This document shows, in pieces, positions 44,401 to 51,748 of a DNA stretch of 64,000 bases. The notes under the pieces are model-generated. The model worked only from the letters and a program-made list of their open reading frames with translations, ran no database searches and was not told the DNA's origin. A program made the translations under genes and the position numbers. Source of the stretch: Hirschia sp964342355 (GTDB lineage: Bacteria; Pseudomonadota; Alphaproteobacteria; Caulobacterales; Hyphomonadaceae); the NCBI GenBank assembly GCA_964342355.1, contig CAYFFG010000002.1, positions 1-64,000 on the forward strand, given 5' to 3'. Positions within the stretch are counted from its first letter, which is position 1, and every line of letters begins with the position of its first letter.

Positions 44401-44761
44401 AGACAAGGCGCACGCTATTGAAGTTGCAAGCGAACTGATTGAAATGGGTTTTTCAGTGATCGCAACATCCGGGACCGCCAACGACATCAAACAGGCTGGC
44501 CTTGAGGCGGAAATCGTCAACAAAGTGCTCGAAGGGCGTCCGCACATTGTGGACAAACTGACCGACGGCAACGTGCAATTGGTGATAAATACAACCGAAG
44601 GCGCGCAGTCGATGCAAGATTCTGCTTCCATTCGTCGAACAGCTCTGATAAAGGGCGTCCCCTATTATACAACGATGGCGGGTGGGCGTGCGGCCGTAAA
44701 AGCGATCCGCGCCCTGAAGGAACGTCCCCTTGAAGCGGGTTCGCTCCAATCTTACTCTTGA
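41444..44761 (+). CDS. carB: Carbamoyl-phosphate synthase large subunit CarB
   Basis: A 1105-residue enzyme that makes carbamoyl phosphate for pyrimidine and arginine synthesis. The N-terminal half begins with LVIGAGPIIIGQACEFDYSG; the duplicated C-terminal half begins with ILGGGPNRIGQGIEFDYCC. Two ATP-grasp domains follow with FTLGGTGGG and NVLGGRGMEI. The C-terminal allosteric MGS-like domain starts near residue 960. ATG 41444 follows AGGAAGG at the right distance. carA is not in the window. The order carB-greA-ELM1 on one strand suggests a transcription unit. Confidence 0.97.
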   Translation: MPKRTDIKSILVIGAGPIIIGQACEFDYSGVQAIKALKAEGYRIILVNSNPATIMTDPDLADATYIEPITPAFVAKIIEKEKPDAVLPTMGGQTALNTALSLAKSGVLDKHGVELIGANAAAIEKAEDRELFRKAMDNIGLENPRSTIVQAPKKYNADGEETGYDILEGLKQCLDAIDEVGLPAIIRPAFTLGGTGGGVANNRKEYEEICRSGLEASPVAQILIDESLLGWKEFEMEVVRDRADNCIIICSIENIDPMGVHTGDSITVAPALTLTDKEYQMMRNASIAVLREIGVETGGSNVQFAVDPKTGRQVVIEMNPRVSRSSALASKATGFPIAKVAAKLAVGYTLDELDNDITGATPASFEPTIDYVVTKIPRFAFEKYRGADENLTTSMKSVGEAMAIGRTFQESFQKALRSLETGLCGLNEIEIERIGLGDDLNVLRAACSQPTRNRLQVIAQSIRHGLSVEEAANASGVDLWFLRQIAEIIEVENNIRRDGLPETYDEWIAVKSMGFADKRLGQLVDKPEAEVRKIRHAAGAHPVFKRIDTCAAEFAAKTPYLYSTYETGHYNAAGEVVPPECESDPSDKKKAMILGGGPNRIGQGIEFDYCCCHAAYAMSDLNIESIMVNCNPETVSTDFDTSDRLYFEPLTLEDVLEICRVEQSEGDFTGVIVQFGGQTPLKLSQGLGEANVPILGTSPDAIDLAEDRERFAALINDINLKQAPGGIARSLDEALKIAGEVGYPVMVRPSNVLGGRGMEIAHDASDLSRFGKDALEAAEGSTLLVDRYLSDAIEVDVDALCDGAEAHVAGIMEHIEEAGVHSGDSACSIPPYSLGEDVQKELARQARELAKALNVRGLMNVQFAYKDGDVFVLEANPRASRTVPFVAKAIGKPLASIAAKLMAGEALASFDLGEGPIQPPRFAVKEAVFPFARFAGVDPALGPEMRSTGEVMGIDETFAAAFLKSQIAASVNLPTKGVCFISVKKSDKAHAIEVASELIEMGFSVIATSGTANDIKQAGLEAEIVNKVLEGRPHIVDKLTDGNVQLVINTTEGAQSMQDSASIRRTALIKGVPYYTTMAGGRAAVKAIRALKERPLEAGSLQSYS

Positions 44762-44815
44762 CGTTGGCCGGAGTTCAGTTGACGCTCCGTCGATCACAGT
44801 AACGGTATCACACGA

Positions 44816-45289
44816 ATGCAGCGTATTCCTATGACGGCTGAGGGCCACAAAGCCCTAGAAGCTGAACTGAAAAATTTAAAAACAGTCGAAAGACCTGCAG
44901 TCATTCAGGCGATTGCAGAAGCACGTGAGCACGGCGACCTCTCGGAAAACGCCGAATATCACGCAGCGAAAGAACGCCAGAGCCTGATCGAGGGACGAAT
45001 CGCGGAATTGGAAGACAAAACCGCGCGCGCCGACGTCATCGACACGTCGCGTTTGTCCGGCGATACGGTGAAATTCGGCGCGACAGTCACTATACTCGAC
45101 GAAGACACTGAAGAAGAATCTGTCTACAAAATCGTCGGTGACGATGAAGCAGATGTCTCGACAGGCAAGATTTCGATTTCTTCTCCAATCGCACGCGCGA
45201 TGATCGGTAAGGAAGAAGGCGATATCGCCGAAGTGTCCGCCCCGGGCGGCGCCAAGTCGTACGAGATTGTCTCGGTTGAGTGGAAGTAA
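44816..45289 (+). CDS. greA: Transcription elongation factor GreA
   Basis: A 157-residue factor that rescues backtracked RNA polymerase by stimulating transcript cleavage. The N-terminal coiled-coil finger carries the acidic tip motif REHGDLSENAEYHAAKERQ, with Asp and Glu in the expected place. The C-terminal FKBP-like domain contains FGATVTILDEDTEEE and ISISSPIARAMIGKEEGD. Full length for the family. It lies 54 bases after carB and 3 bases before the ELM1-family gene. Confidence 0.96.
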   Translation: MQRIPMTAEGHKALEAELKNLKTVERPAVIQAIAEAREHGDLSENAEYHAAKERQSLIEGRIAELEDKTARADVIDTSRLSGDTVKFGATVTILDEDTEEESVYKIVGDDEADVSTGKISISSPIARAMIGKEEGDIAEVSAPGGAKSYEIVSVEWK

Positions 45290-45292
45290 AAG

Positions 45293-46339
45293 ATGAGTCA
45301 GAGCGGACCTGTTGGACCTTCAATCTGGGTTGTGTCCGACGGCCGCGCTGGCATAGAGAAACAGGCGGTCGCCCTAGCGCGTGCGCTTTGCGAATTTGAT
45401 CGCTGGTCTCGTCTGTCTCACATCCGCTCAAACGCTCACAGATCTGGCCCGATCCGCATTGCGCCGAAACCGCCTCAGGTGTGGCTTCCGCCGACAATGT
45501 GGCCCGCGCCTTTTTTAGCGCTCTCAAAAGCCGATCAGGAAGTCCTCTCACCGCCATGGCCAGACATCTGGATTGGTTCCGGACGTCGCGCCGCCCCCTA
45601 TTCGATGAAAGTGCGCGAGTTATCTGGCGGGCAAACCTTCGTTATTCAAACGCAAAACCCGAAAGTTCCACTCAACCATTTCGACCTTGTCGTTCCCCCC
45701 GAACATGACCAATTATCTGGCCCTAATGTTGTCTCAACGGTTGGAGCCCCTGCTTATTTTCCCACCGAAGACATTGAAGACGCCGCTCTAAAATTTCCTG
45801 ATCTTCAGGCTGAGCCTGGGCGCAAAATCGCAGTTATCATTGGCGGAAAATCTAAAACGCACACTCTCACCGAAGCGCGACTGACAGAAATAGAGAGTGA
45901 GTTACAACGGCTTGCAGGCAAAGGCGCCCGCCTCTGGATCTCTGTGTCGCGCCGCACGCCAGAATTTGCGCGCATCAGATTACGCCAGCTTGCCGAAACT
46001 GTCGGCGGACGTTTTTTTGAGAGTGAATCTATCGACGGCCCAAACCCTTATCTTGCTTATCTGTCTTTATCAGACGCCATTCTGGTTACAGAAGACTCCG
46101 CAAATATGATCTCCGAGGCGGCTTGGTTTGGAAAACCTGTCTACATGATCCGCATGCAGGGTAAGTCCGCAAAATTTGATCGCATGCACGACAGTTTCCT
46201 CAAAAATGGCGTTGCACGCTGGTTTGAAGGGCAAATCGACGATTGGTCCCCGGAACCGCTTCGCGAAGTCGAACGCGTCGCTGACATTATTGTTGAAAAA
46301 GTGTTGGAGCGGCATCCGCGCAGAACTAACGCAGCGTGA
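45293..46339 (+). CDS. ELM1-family (DUF1022) glycosyltransferase-like protein
   Basis: A 348-residue protein of the family named after plant mitochondrial fission protein ELM1, with a GT-B glycosyltransferase-like layout. Typical segments are WVVSDGRAGIEKQAVALARAL at the start, then VQTQNPKVPL-like QTQNPKVPLNHFD, AVIIGGKSKTHTLTEA, and the nucleotide-binding-like DAILVTEDSANMISEAAWFGKPVY. The bacterial function is not established; an envelope role has been suggested for relatives. Translation is likely coupled to greA (3-base gap). Confidence 0.85.
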   Translation: MSQSGPVGPSIWVVSDGRAGIEKQAVALARALCEFDRWSRLSHIRSNAHRSGPIRIAPKPPQVWLPPTMWPAPFLALSKADQEVLSPPWPDIWIGSGRRAAPYSMKVRELSGGQTFVIQTQNPKVPLNHFDLVVPPEHDQLSGPNVVSTVGAPAYFPTEDIEDAALKFPDLQAEPGRKIAVIIGGKSKTHTLTEARLTEIESELQRLAGKGARLWISVSRRTPEFARIRLRQLAETVGGRFFESESIDGPNPYLAYLSLSDAILVTEDSANMISEAAWFGKPVYMIRMQGKSAKFDRMHDSFLKNGVARWFEGQIDDWSPEPLREVERVADIIVEKVLERHPRRTNAA

Positions 46340-46348
46340 TGGTATAAC

Positions 46349-46377
46349 ATAGTCAATATTCTGATTTTATTGACTAT
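46349..46377. promoter_or_regulatory. AT-rich dyad upstream of the CDF exporter
   Basis: ATAGTCAATA (46349-46358) and TATTGACTAT (46368-46377) are perfect 10-bp inverted arms around 9 bases. A -35-like TTGACT lies in the right arm, and TATATA/TATAGT candidates for a -10 lie at 46396-46403. It could be the operator of a metal-responsive repressor for the downstream exporter; a weak terminator for the upstream gene is the alternative. Confidence 0.4.
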
Positions 46378-46409
46378 TTGTCGGAATTGAAAGCGTATAT
46401 AGTCTTATC

Positions 46410-47399
46410 ATGCCGCACGATCATTTCGGACATACGCACGATCATCACCAACACGACCATGGGAGCGACCATTCCCATGATCATCACGATCATGCGGCCC
46501 ACGCCTCCCGCACACGCCTGGCATGGGCCGGCGGGCTAACCCTGGTTTTCATGCTAGCCGAAATAATCGGCGGTCTTATCTCAGGATCATTGGCCCTGCT
46601 TGCGGACGCAGCGCACATGCTGACCGACTCCGCCAGCCTGTTTGTCGCCTGGTTTGGCTTTCGCCTGGCTGAAAGACCAGCCGATGACAAACGCAGTTTC
46701 GGCTTTGGACGCTTCCGCATCCTTGCTGCGTTCGCCAATGGAATTACACTGGTGTTATTGGCAATCTGGATTGTCGCGGAAGCCATTCACCGCCTTTTGA
46801 CGCCGAATGTGATTGAGAGCGACGTTTTGCTTGGCGTCGCGATTGCGGGCCTCATCGTAAATATCATTGCCTTCGCCATTCTGCACGGTGGCGACAAGCA
46901 TCACCATGACGTCAATCTTCAGGGTGCGCTCTGGCATGTGGCTGGCGATATGCTGGGTTCTGTTGCTGCGATCATTGCAGCGATTGTCATCATGTACAGC
47001 GGATGGGCGGCGATCGACCCGATCCTCTCGGCGCTGGTCGCCGCTATAATTGGATTTGGCGGCATACGTGTCGTTCGCCGCTCTGCGCATATCCTTTTAC
47101 AAGGCGCGCCTGAAAGGTTTGATACAGACCACGTTGTCAGGGACCTTGAAAACACCGTGCCTGGCGTCGTCGACGTTCATCATGTGCACGCTTGGACCAT
47201 GACAGGCGAAGACAGGCTGATGACCCTTCACATCCAGCTTGCGACAGATGCTAACCCAGAAGTCGCCAGACGCGCGGTCCGTGAGCGATTAAAATCAAAA
47301 CATCACGTGGCGCATGCAACAATCGAAATCGATTCTCCAACAGACGATGACATTGCCTGTTGTGACTGTCTGCCCAATATTAAAGAGACTGCTCACTAG
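46410..47399 (+). CDS. Cation diffusion facilitator (Zn/Co/Cd-type) exporter
   Basis: A 329-residue inner membrane metal/proton antiporter of the CDF family, CzcD/ZitB-like. The first 31 residues hold a dense His/Asp cluster that probably binds zinc. Six transmembrane helices carry the His-x-x-x-Asp metal site pairs in helix 2 (AHMLTD) and helix 5 (HVAGD). The cytoplasmic C-terminal domain contains VHHVHAWTM and ends with CCDC, a further possible metal ligand set. The gene has no clear Shine-Dalgarno sequence and lies just after a candidate operator dyad. Confidence 0.94.
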   Translation: MPHDHFGHTHDHHQHDHGSDHSHDHHDHAAHASRTRLAWAGGLTLVFMLAEIIGGLISGSLALLADAAHMLTDSASLFVAWFGFRLAERPADDKRSFGFGRFRILAAFANGITLVLLAIWIVAEAIHRLLTPNVIESDVLLGVAIAGLIVNIIAFAILHGGDKHHHDVNLQGALWHVAGDMLGSVAAIIAAIVIMYSGWAAIDPILSALVAAIIGFGGIRVVRRSAHILLQGAPERFDTDHVVRDLENTVPGVVDVHHVHAWTMTGEDRLMTLHIQLATDANPEVARRAVRERLKSKHHVAHATIEIDSPTDDDIACCDCLPNIKETAH

Positions 47400-47492
47400 G
47401 CTGGGGTCCATGTGCGAAAGTCGCTTCATTACGCCATAAATGACGAAAAGTTTTCAATTTGTGCCCGAGAATGCGACTTAGAGCAGCTTGCA

Positions 47493-47534
47493 CTTATGCG
47501 CGCATAAGCCTACGTGATCACCTAGTTTTATAAT
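47493..47534 (+). promoter_or_regulatory. 16-bp palindrome and -10 element upstream of trxB
   Basis: CTTATGCGCGCATAAG (47493-47508) is a perfect 16-bp palindrome. A consensus TATAAT lies at 47529-47534, placing the palindrome over the expected -35 position, 68 bases before the trxB start. This fits a regulator-controlled promoter; the regulator is unknown. Confidence 0.45.
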
Positions 47535-47601
47535 CCCCTCCCCAGCTAGCGGCATGTCCCCACACATGACGATGGTTGGCACAATGCCTAGGAGAGCCCT
47601 C

Positions 47602-48573
47602 ATGAGCGCCCCTATTCACCGCTCCCTGATTATTCTTGGCTCCGGCCCAGCAGGTTACACTGCCGCGATTTACGCTGCCCGCGCCATGCGCAAACCTATG
47701 CTTATTGCAGGCATTCAACCAGGCGGTCAGCTGACAATCACGACTGACGTTGAAAACTACCCCGGTTTTGAAGAAGCTATCCAGGGCCCATGGCTGATGG
47801 AGCAAATGAAAGCTCAGGCAGAACATGTCGGCACAGAATACAAAGACGATCACATCAAATCGGTCGATCTTAAAACCCGCCCTTTCCGTTTGGAAGGCGA
47901 AAGCGGCAACACATACACATGTGACGCGCTGATCGTCTGCACAGGCGCTCAGGCTAAATGGCTTGGATTGCCTTCCGAGGAGAAATTCCAGGGGTTTGGC
48001 GTCTCTGCATGTGCGACATGTGACGGTTTCTTTTATCGCGGCAGAGAAGTCATTGTGGTTGGCGGCGGCAACACAGCTGTGGAAGAAGCACTCTTTCTCA
48101 CCAATTTCGCCTCTAAAGTCACATTGGTTCACCGCCGTGACGAACTAAGGTCCGAGCGCATTTTGGCGGAGCGTCTGCTCAAGCATGAAAAAGTCGAAGT
48201 TCTCTGGGACACGACACTGGAAGAAGTGCTCGGCGATGATAATCCGCTCAGCGTCACCAGCGCGCGCCTGAAAAACGTCAAGACAGGTGACATCTTCACC
48301 AGAGATGTCCACGGCGTATTCATCGCCATTGGTCATGCGCCTCAAACCAGCCTGTTTGAAAACCAGTTGGAAACCAAACAAGGCGGTTACCTGATCACAG
48401 AACCAGGAACGACAAAGACGTCCATACCGGGTGTCTTTGCTGCTGGCGATGTCAGCGATGACAAATACCGTCAGGCTGTGACAGCGGCGGGCATGGGGTG
48501 TATGGCTGCGCTTGACGCCGATCATTTCCTTGCCGAGCTTGAAGCTGAGCAACCTGCCATGGCGGCGGACTAA
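47602..48573 (+). CDS. trxB: Thioredoxin reductase TrxB
   Basis: A 323-residue FAD/NADPH enzyme that keeps thioredoxin reduced. The FAD-binding motif is ILGSGPAGYTAAIYAAR (residues 11-27). The redox-active disulfide is Cys137-Ala-Thr-Cys140, followed by DGFF. The NADPH-binding motif is VVGGGNTAVEEAL, and the C-terminal FAD motif GVFAAGDVSDDKYRQA is present. The ATG at 47602 follows AGGAGA. It could support the exported peroxidase at 1851-2426 only indirectly, as that enzyme is in a different compartment. Confidence 0.96.
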   Translation: MSAPIHRSLIILGSGPAGYTAAIYAARAMRKPMLIAGIQPGGQLTITTDVENYPGFEEAIQGPWLMEQMKAQAEHVGTEYKDDHIKSVDLKTRPFRLEGESGNTYTCDALIVCTGAQAKWLGLPSEEKFQGFGVSACATCDGFFYRGREVIVVGGGNTAVEEALFLTNFASKVTLVHRRDELRSERILAERLLKHEKVEVLWDTTLEEVLGDDNPLSVTSARLKNVKTGDIFTRDVHGVFIAIGHAPQTSLFENQLETKQGGYLITEPGTTKTSIPGVFAAGDVSDDKYRQAVTAAGMGCMAALDADHFLAELEAEQPAMAAD

Positions 48574-48622
48574 CAATCAAACCAACTTGCGCATTGACGC
48601 AGCAAGCAACGCATTAAACACT

Positions 48623-48655
48623 ACCCGGCAACGATCGACACGTTGCCGGGTCTTG
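48623..48655 (+). terminator. Hairpin after trxB, probable terminator
   Basis: ACCCGGCAACG (48623-48633) and CGTTGCCGGGT (48641-48651) are perfect 11-bp arms around a 7-base loop. The tail is only weakly U-rich, so termination may be partial or need Rho. It also lies just before the LysR gene start. Confidence 0.6.
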
Positions 48656-48681
48656 CATTTCTAACGGACAGGATGGACATC

Positions 48682-49596
48682 ATGATGGACTGGGACAAAC
48701 TCAAATCCTTTCATGCAGCCGCCGAAACTGGCAGCTTGACCGCAGCCGGCGAGCGTCTGGGCATCTCTCAGTCCGCTGTTTCCCGTCAGATCGCAGCACT
48801 AGAAGAACAACTGGAAGCGACGTTATTTCAGCGCCATGCGCGTGGCTTGATCCTGACGGAGTCTGGACGCATCCTTCACCGTGCAACGGCTGAGATGGCA
48901 TCCTCAGCAAGATCAGCTGAAAGCGCCCTGAATGATACCGGCGACATGCCGCATGGCGAGTTGCACGTCACGGCGCCGGTCGCCTTTGGGTCTTTCTGGT
49001 TAGCGCCGCGCATTCACAAATTCCTCGACCAATACCCACAAATGCGGATCAAACTCTCACTTGATGACCGTGAGTTTGATCTTTTAACACTGGAAGCCGA
49101 ATGTGCGATCCGGTTGTGGGCGGCCGCTAAAGCGGACCTCATTCAACGCAAACTCGCCACTGTGCAAACCAGCCTTTACGCTAGCCGCTCTTATCTCATC
49201 GAACATGGGGCGCCGGAACGCCCTGAAGATCTCGATCGTCACCGCATCATCGCCTATGGCCAGGAAGAAGAGCATATGGACGTGGTCAACTGGGCGCAGC
49301 GCGTCGGACGCGACGACCGCTCATTGCGCGATGCGTCGCTATTGATCAACAACGTCAATGGTATGATGCGCGCCGTGCGTGCAGGGCTTGGTATCGCTGA
49401 CCTGCCTGACTATATGGTGTCATCAGAATTCGGCATGGAGAAAGTGCTGCCCAATTTGCAGGGGCCGACATTTGAACTTTACTTCATTTACCCAGCCGAT
49501 CTGAAACGCTCCCGCCGCATTTCAGTGTTCAGAGACTTCCTCACCGCAGAACTGAAACAGGCGCAACGCGAATCGCCAGACCTTACCAAAAGGTAA
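48682..49596 (+). CDS. LysR family transcriptional regulator
   Basis: A 304-residue LysR regulator. The N-terminal winged helix (residues 3-62) is typical: FHAAAETGSLTAAGERLGISQSAVSRQIAALEEQL. The ligand-binding domain starts near residue 92 with GELHVTAPVAFGSFWLAPRI. The sequence after it belongs to the group that senses small organic acids or redox signals, but the ligand is unknown. ATG 48682 follows AGGATGG; ATGs at 48673 and 48685 are alternatives. Its likely target cannot be told from context, because the gene lies alone between trxB and a predicted sRNA. Confidence 0.92.
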   Translation: MMDWDKLKSFHAAAETGSLTAAGERLGISQSAVSRQIAALEEQLEATLFQRHARGLILTESGRILHRATAEMASSARSAESALNDTGDMPHGELHVTAPVAFGSFWLAPRIHKFLDQYPQMRIKLSLDDREFDLLTLEAECAIRLWAAAKADLIQRKLATVQTSLYASRSYLIEHGAPERPEDLDRHRIIAYGQEEEHMDVVNWAQRVGRDDRSLRDASLLINNVNGMMRAVRAGLGIADLPDYMVSSEFGMEKVLPNLQGPTFELYFIYPADLKRSRRISVFRDFLTAELKQAQRESPDLTKR

Positions 49597-49635
49597 GGCA
49601 TGCGTTTTTGCAACTTACGTCTACTGAAATACTGC

Positions 49636-49663
49636 TTGCATGCAGAGCTGAATTCGCTATTTT
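49636..49663 (+). promoter_or_regulatory. Promoter of the predicted small RNA
   Basis: TTGCAT (49636-49641), 16 bases, then TATTTT (49658-49663), preceded by GC to give an alphaproteobacterial-type CTATTTT. This predicts a transcript start near 49670. Confidence 0.55.
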
Positions 49664-49669
49664 GATTCC

Positions 49670-49784
49670 TGTGCGGGATGCCTCCCCCGCAACCCAATTC
49701 AAGCGCTAGCCGCTTCCTTTGGGCGTTTCCTCCCCGAGGCATACCTTTTTTTAGCCGCGCGTTTCATTCGCGCGGCTTTTTTTT
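49670..49784 (+). ncRNA. Predicted small RNA with CCUCC loops and intrinsic terminator
   Basis: About 115 nucleotides with its own promoter and terminator. Hairpin 1 has stem TGCGGG (49672-49677)/CCCGCA (49686-49691) and loop ATGCCTCC, exposing an anti-Shine-Dalgarno CCUCC. Hairpin 2 is AAGCG-ctagc-CGCTT (49701-49715), enclosed by CCCAA (49693-49697)/TTGGG (49719-49723). Then comes a single-stranded GTTTCCTCCCC stretch, with the second CCUCC at 49729-49733. The terminator is AGCCGCGCG (49753-49761)/CGCGCGGCT (49769-49777) followed by eight T. Alphaproteobacterial trans-acting sRNAs with C/U-rich loops (for example the mmgR/suhB RNA type) look like this, but I cannot assign a family. There is no open frame with a ribosome binding site. 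Confidence 0.75.
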
Positions 49785-49800
49785 GTCTGGTTTGCGAGAA

Positions 49801-49837
49801 TCTAAAGAAAAAGCCCCGAGATGTTAGCCTCGAGGCT
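49801..49837 (-). terminator. Intrinsic terminator after dps
   Basis: On the minus strand AGCCTCGAG pairs with CTCGGGGCT (plus positions 49829-49837 and 49812-49820, one G-T pair), followed by a T-rich tail (TTTTCTTTAGA). It is separate from the sRNA terminator on the opposite strand 20 bases away. Confidence 0.82.
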
Positions 49838-49873
49838 CATTCTTACGTTTGCGTAAGGTTTGGATGTGGAATG

Positions 49874-50335
49874 CTAGCTCGCAAGGTGTGCGCGCAGCAT
49901 CCAAGCCGCTTTTTCCAGCACAGCTACCCGCTGTGTCATAAGATCAGCTGTCGCATCGTCTGCTTTATCAGCAGCTAATTGCAACGCGTTACGCGCTGCA
50001 CGCACAACAGTCTCATTGTCAGACACCAGATTTTTCACCATTTGCATGGCTTCCGGCACATCATTGTCGGCCTTAATGGATGAGCCCGTGTAGATCGCCG
50101 CGCCTGCCGGCGCCGGAAAGCCCAGTGAACGAATGCGCTCTGCAATCTCATCCAGAGACGCCCACAAATCGCGGTATTGTGTCTCAAAAAGCGTGTGGAA
50201 TGTCGTGAAGTGAGGTCCAACGACATTCCAGTGGTAACCATGCGTCTTCAGATAAAGCGCATATGTCTCCGTCAGGACGTCTGACAGTGCCCCAGCAATC
50301 GCCTTGCGGTCTGTTTCCGGGATTCCGATATCCAT
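49874..50335 (-). CDS. dps: Dps family DNA-binding ferritin-like protein
   Basis: A 153-residue dodecameric mini-ferritin that oxidises and stores iron with hydrogen peroxide and shields DNA. The inter-subunit ferroxidase ligands are in the family signature: His-Gly-Tyr-His-Trp-Asn-Val-Val-Gly-Pro-His-Phe, then LFETQYRDLWASLDEIAERI. The N-terminal tail is short and acidic (MDIGIPETDRKA), so strong DNA binding through a Lys-rich tail is unlikely. GGAGA precedes the ATG. An iron-box-like dyad overlaps its predicted promoter at 50351-50367. Confidence 0.94.
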   Translation of the reverse strand: MDIGIPETDRKAIAGALSDVLTETYALYLKTHGYHWNVVGPHFTTFHTLFETQYRDLWASLDEIAERIRSLGFPAPAGAAIYTGSSIKADNDVPEAMQMVKNLVSDNETVVRAARNALQLAADKADDATADLMTQRVAVLEKAAWMLRAHLAS

Positions 50336-50350
50336 ATTCCGTCTCCACTA

Positions 50351-50387
50351 TTTAGATCCATTCTAATTTAATAAAATTAGCGTCCAA
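50351..50387 (-). promoter_or_regulatory. dps promoter with an Irr/iron-box-like dyad
   Basis: TTTAGAT-CCA-TTCTAAT (50351-50367) differs by one base per half from the Irr iron control element TTTAGAA-N3-TTCTAAA. On the minus strand it overlaps a -10 TAGAAT (50360-50365), 16 bases from a -35 TTGGAC (50382-50387). A neighbouring dyad CTAATTT/AAATTAG (50363-50380) lies in the spacer. Iron-dependent repression is the natural inference; Irr is well known in Rhizobiales but not in every Caulobacterales genome, so Fur or OxyR remain options. Confidence 0.45.
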
Positions 50388-50408
50388 TTCAAGGTGGCAA
50401 CGACAAGT

Positions 50409-51617
50409 CTATTTCAAATTGCTACAGAACCGTTGAATACGACGTCCCGCTTCTTCAAGCGCCTCAGTGGAGGTCGCATAAGACACTCGGAAAGCCGGAG
50501 ACAAACCAAAAGCGGATCCGAAAACAACCGCCACTTTCTCTTCTTCCAGAAGGGCTGCGGCAAAATCCTCGTCATTTTCGATCAGCTTGCCGCCCGCGGA
50601 AGTCTTACCGATCGTACCCGCACATGACGGATAAACGTAAAATGCCCCTTCTGGCGTTGGGCATGACAGCCCTTCGGCCTGATTAAACATGGACACGACC
50701 AAGTCGCGACGTTCTTTAAACACCTTGTTGCGCTCAGGAATGAAGTCCTGTGGACCGTTAAGGGCCTCTAACGCCGCATATTGACTGATTGAACACGGGT
50801 TGGATGTGGTCTGGCTCTCAACCTTCGCCATCGCTTTGATGAGGTCCGCCGGACCGCCTGCATATCCGATCCGCCATCCTGTCATGGCGTACGCTTTGGA
50901 GACGCCATTCATTGTCAGCGTGCGCGCGTAAAGCTCAGGGCAAACCTGCGCGACAGTCTTGAACTGGAAATCGTCATAAACGAGGTGCTCATACATGTCG
51001 TCTGTCAGCACCCAGACCTGCGGGTGACGCAGCAGCACTTCCGCCAGCGCCTTCAACTCATCGGCTGTATATGCGGCCCCAGACGGGTTGGACGGAGAGT
51101 TCAACACAAACCACTTGGTTCTCGGCGTGATGGCTGCTTCAAGCGCTTCAGGCTTCAGCTTGTAATTGTCTTCCGCGCGCGCCTCGGCAAACACAGGCTC
51201 ACCGCCACAAAGCAACGCCATGTCTGGATATGACACCCAGTAAGGCGTTGCGATAACGACTTCATCGCCTGGGTTCAATGTCGCCAGAAACGCATTGTAG
51301 ATGACCGGCTTGCCACCTGTGGATACGTGGATTTGATTGCGCACATATTCCAGCTCGTTATCACGTTTGAATTTAGCGCAGATCGCGTCTTTCAGCTCCG
51401 GGATACCGTCAACAGCCGTGTATTTTGTCTTGCCGTCATGGATCGCCTTGATCGCCGCTTCCTTGATGTTTTCAGGCGTATCAAAGTCAGGCTCGCCCGC
51501 GCCCAGACCAATCACATCCTCTCCAGCCGCCTTAAGCTCGTTCGCCTTTGTCGAGACCGCAATTGTCGCAGATGGTTTTACGCGTTGCAGGGCATCGGAT
51601 ATCGGGGCGGAAGACAT
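50409..51617 (-). CDS. aspC: Aspartate aminotransferase, class I PLP enzyme
   Basis: A 402-residue transaminase of the bacterial I-gamma aspartate aminotransferase type (aatA/aspC). It interconverts aspartate and 2-oxoglutarate with oxaloacetate and glutamate. Motifs in order: LGAGEPDFDTPENI near the start, the Asn-Ser-Pro-Ser-Asn-Pro-Ser-Gly loop, the cofactor-binding Asp in LTDDMYEHLVYD, and the PLP lysine in NGVSKAYAMTGWRIGY. The Arg that binds the alpha-carboxylate is in PAFRVSYATS. ATG 51617 follows GGAAAGG by 8 bases. dps follows on the same strand after 73 bases but has its own promoter. Confidence 0.94.
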   Translation of the reverse strand: MSSAPISDALQRVKPSATIAVSTKANELKAAGEDVIGLGAGEPDFDTPENIKEAAIKAIHDGKTKYTAVDGIPELKDAICAKFKRDNELEYVRNQIHVSTGGKPVIYNAFLATLNPGDEVVIATPYWVSYPDMALLCGGEPVFAEARAEDNYKLKPEALEAAITPRTKWFVLNSPSNPSGAAYTADELKALAEVLLRHPQVWVLTDDMYEHLVYDDFQFKTVAQVCPELYARTLTMNGVSKAYAMTGWRIGYAGGPADLIKAMAKVESQTTSNPCSISQYAALEALNGPQDFIPERNKVFKERRDLVVSMFNQAEGLSCPTPEGAFYVYPSCAGTIGKTSAGGKLIENDEDFAAALLEEEKVAVVFGSAFGLSPAFRVSYATSTEALEEAGRRIQRFCSNLK

Positions 51618-51748
51618 GATGTAAGTCCTTTCCATGTGTTTCATCAAACAAGGCACTTCCATTTCATACGTGAGCGCCAGTTGAAAGCCCTCAAGTTAAG
51701 AGAAACACGATTTTAGGTTAATTGTAACGAGAATGCCGCGCCTGAAGT

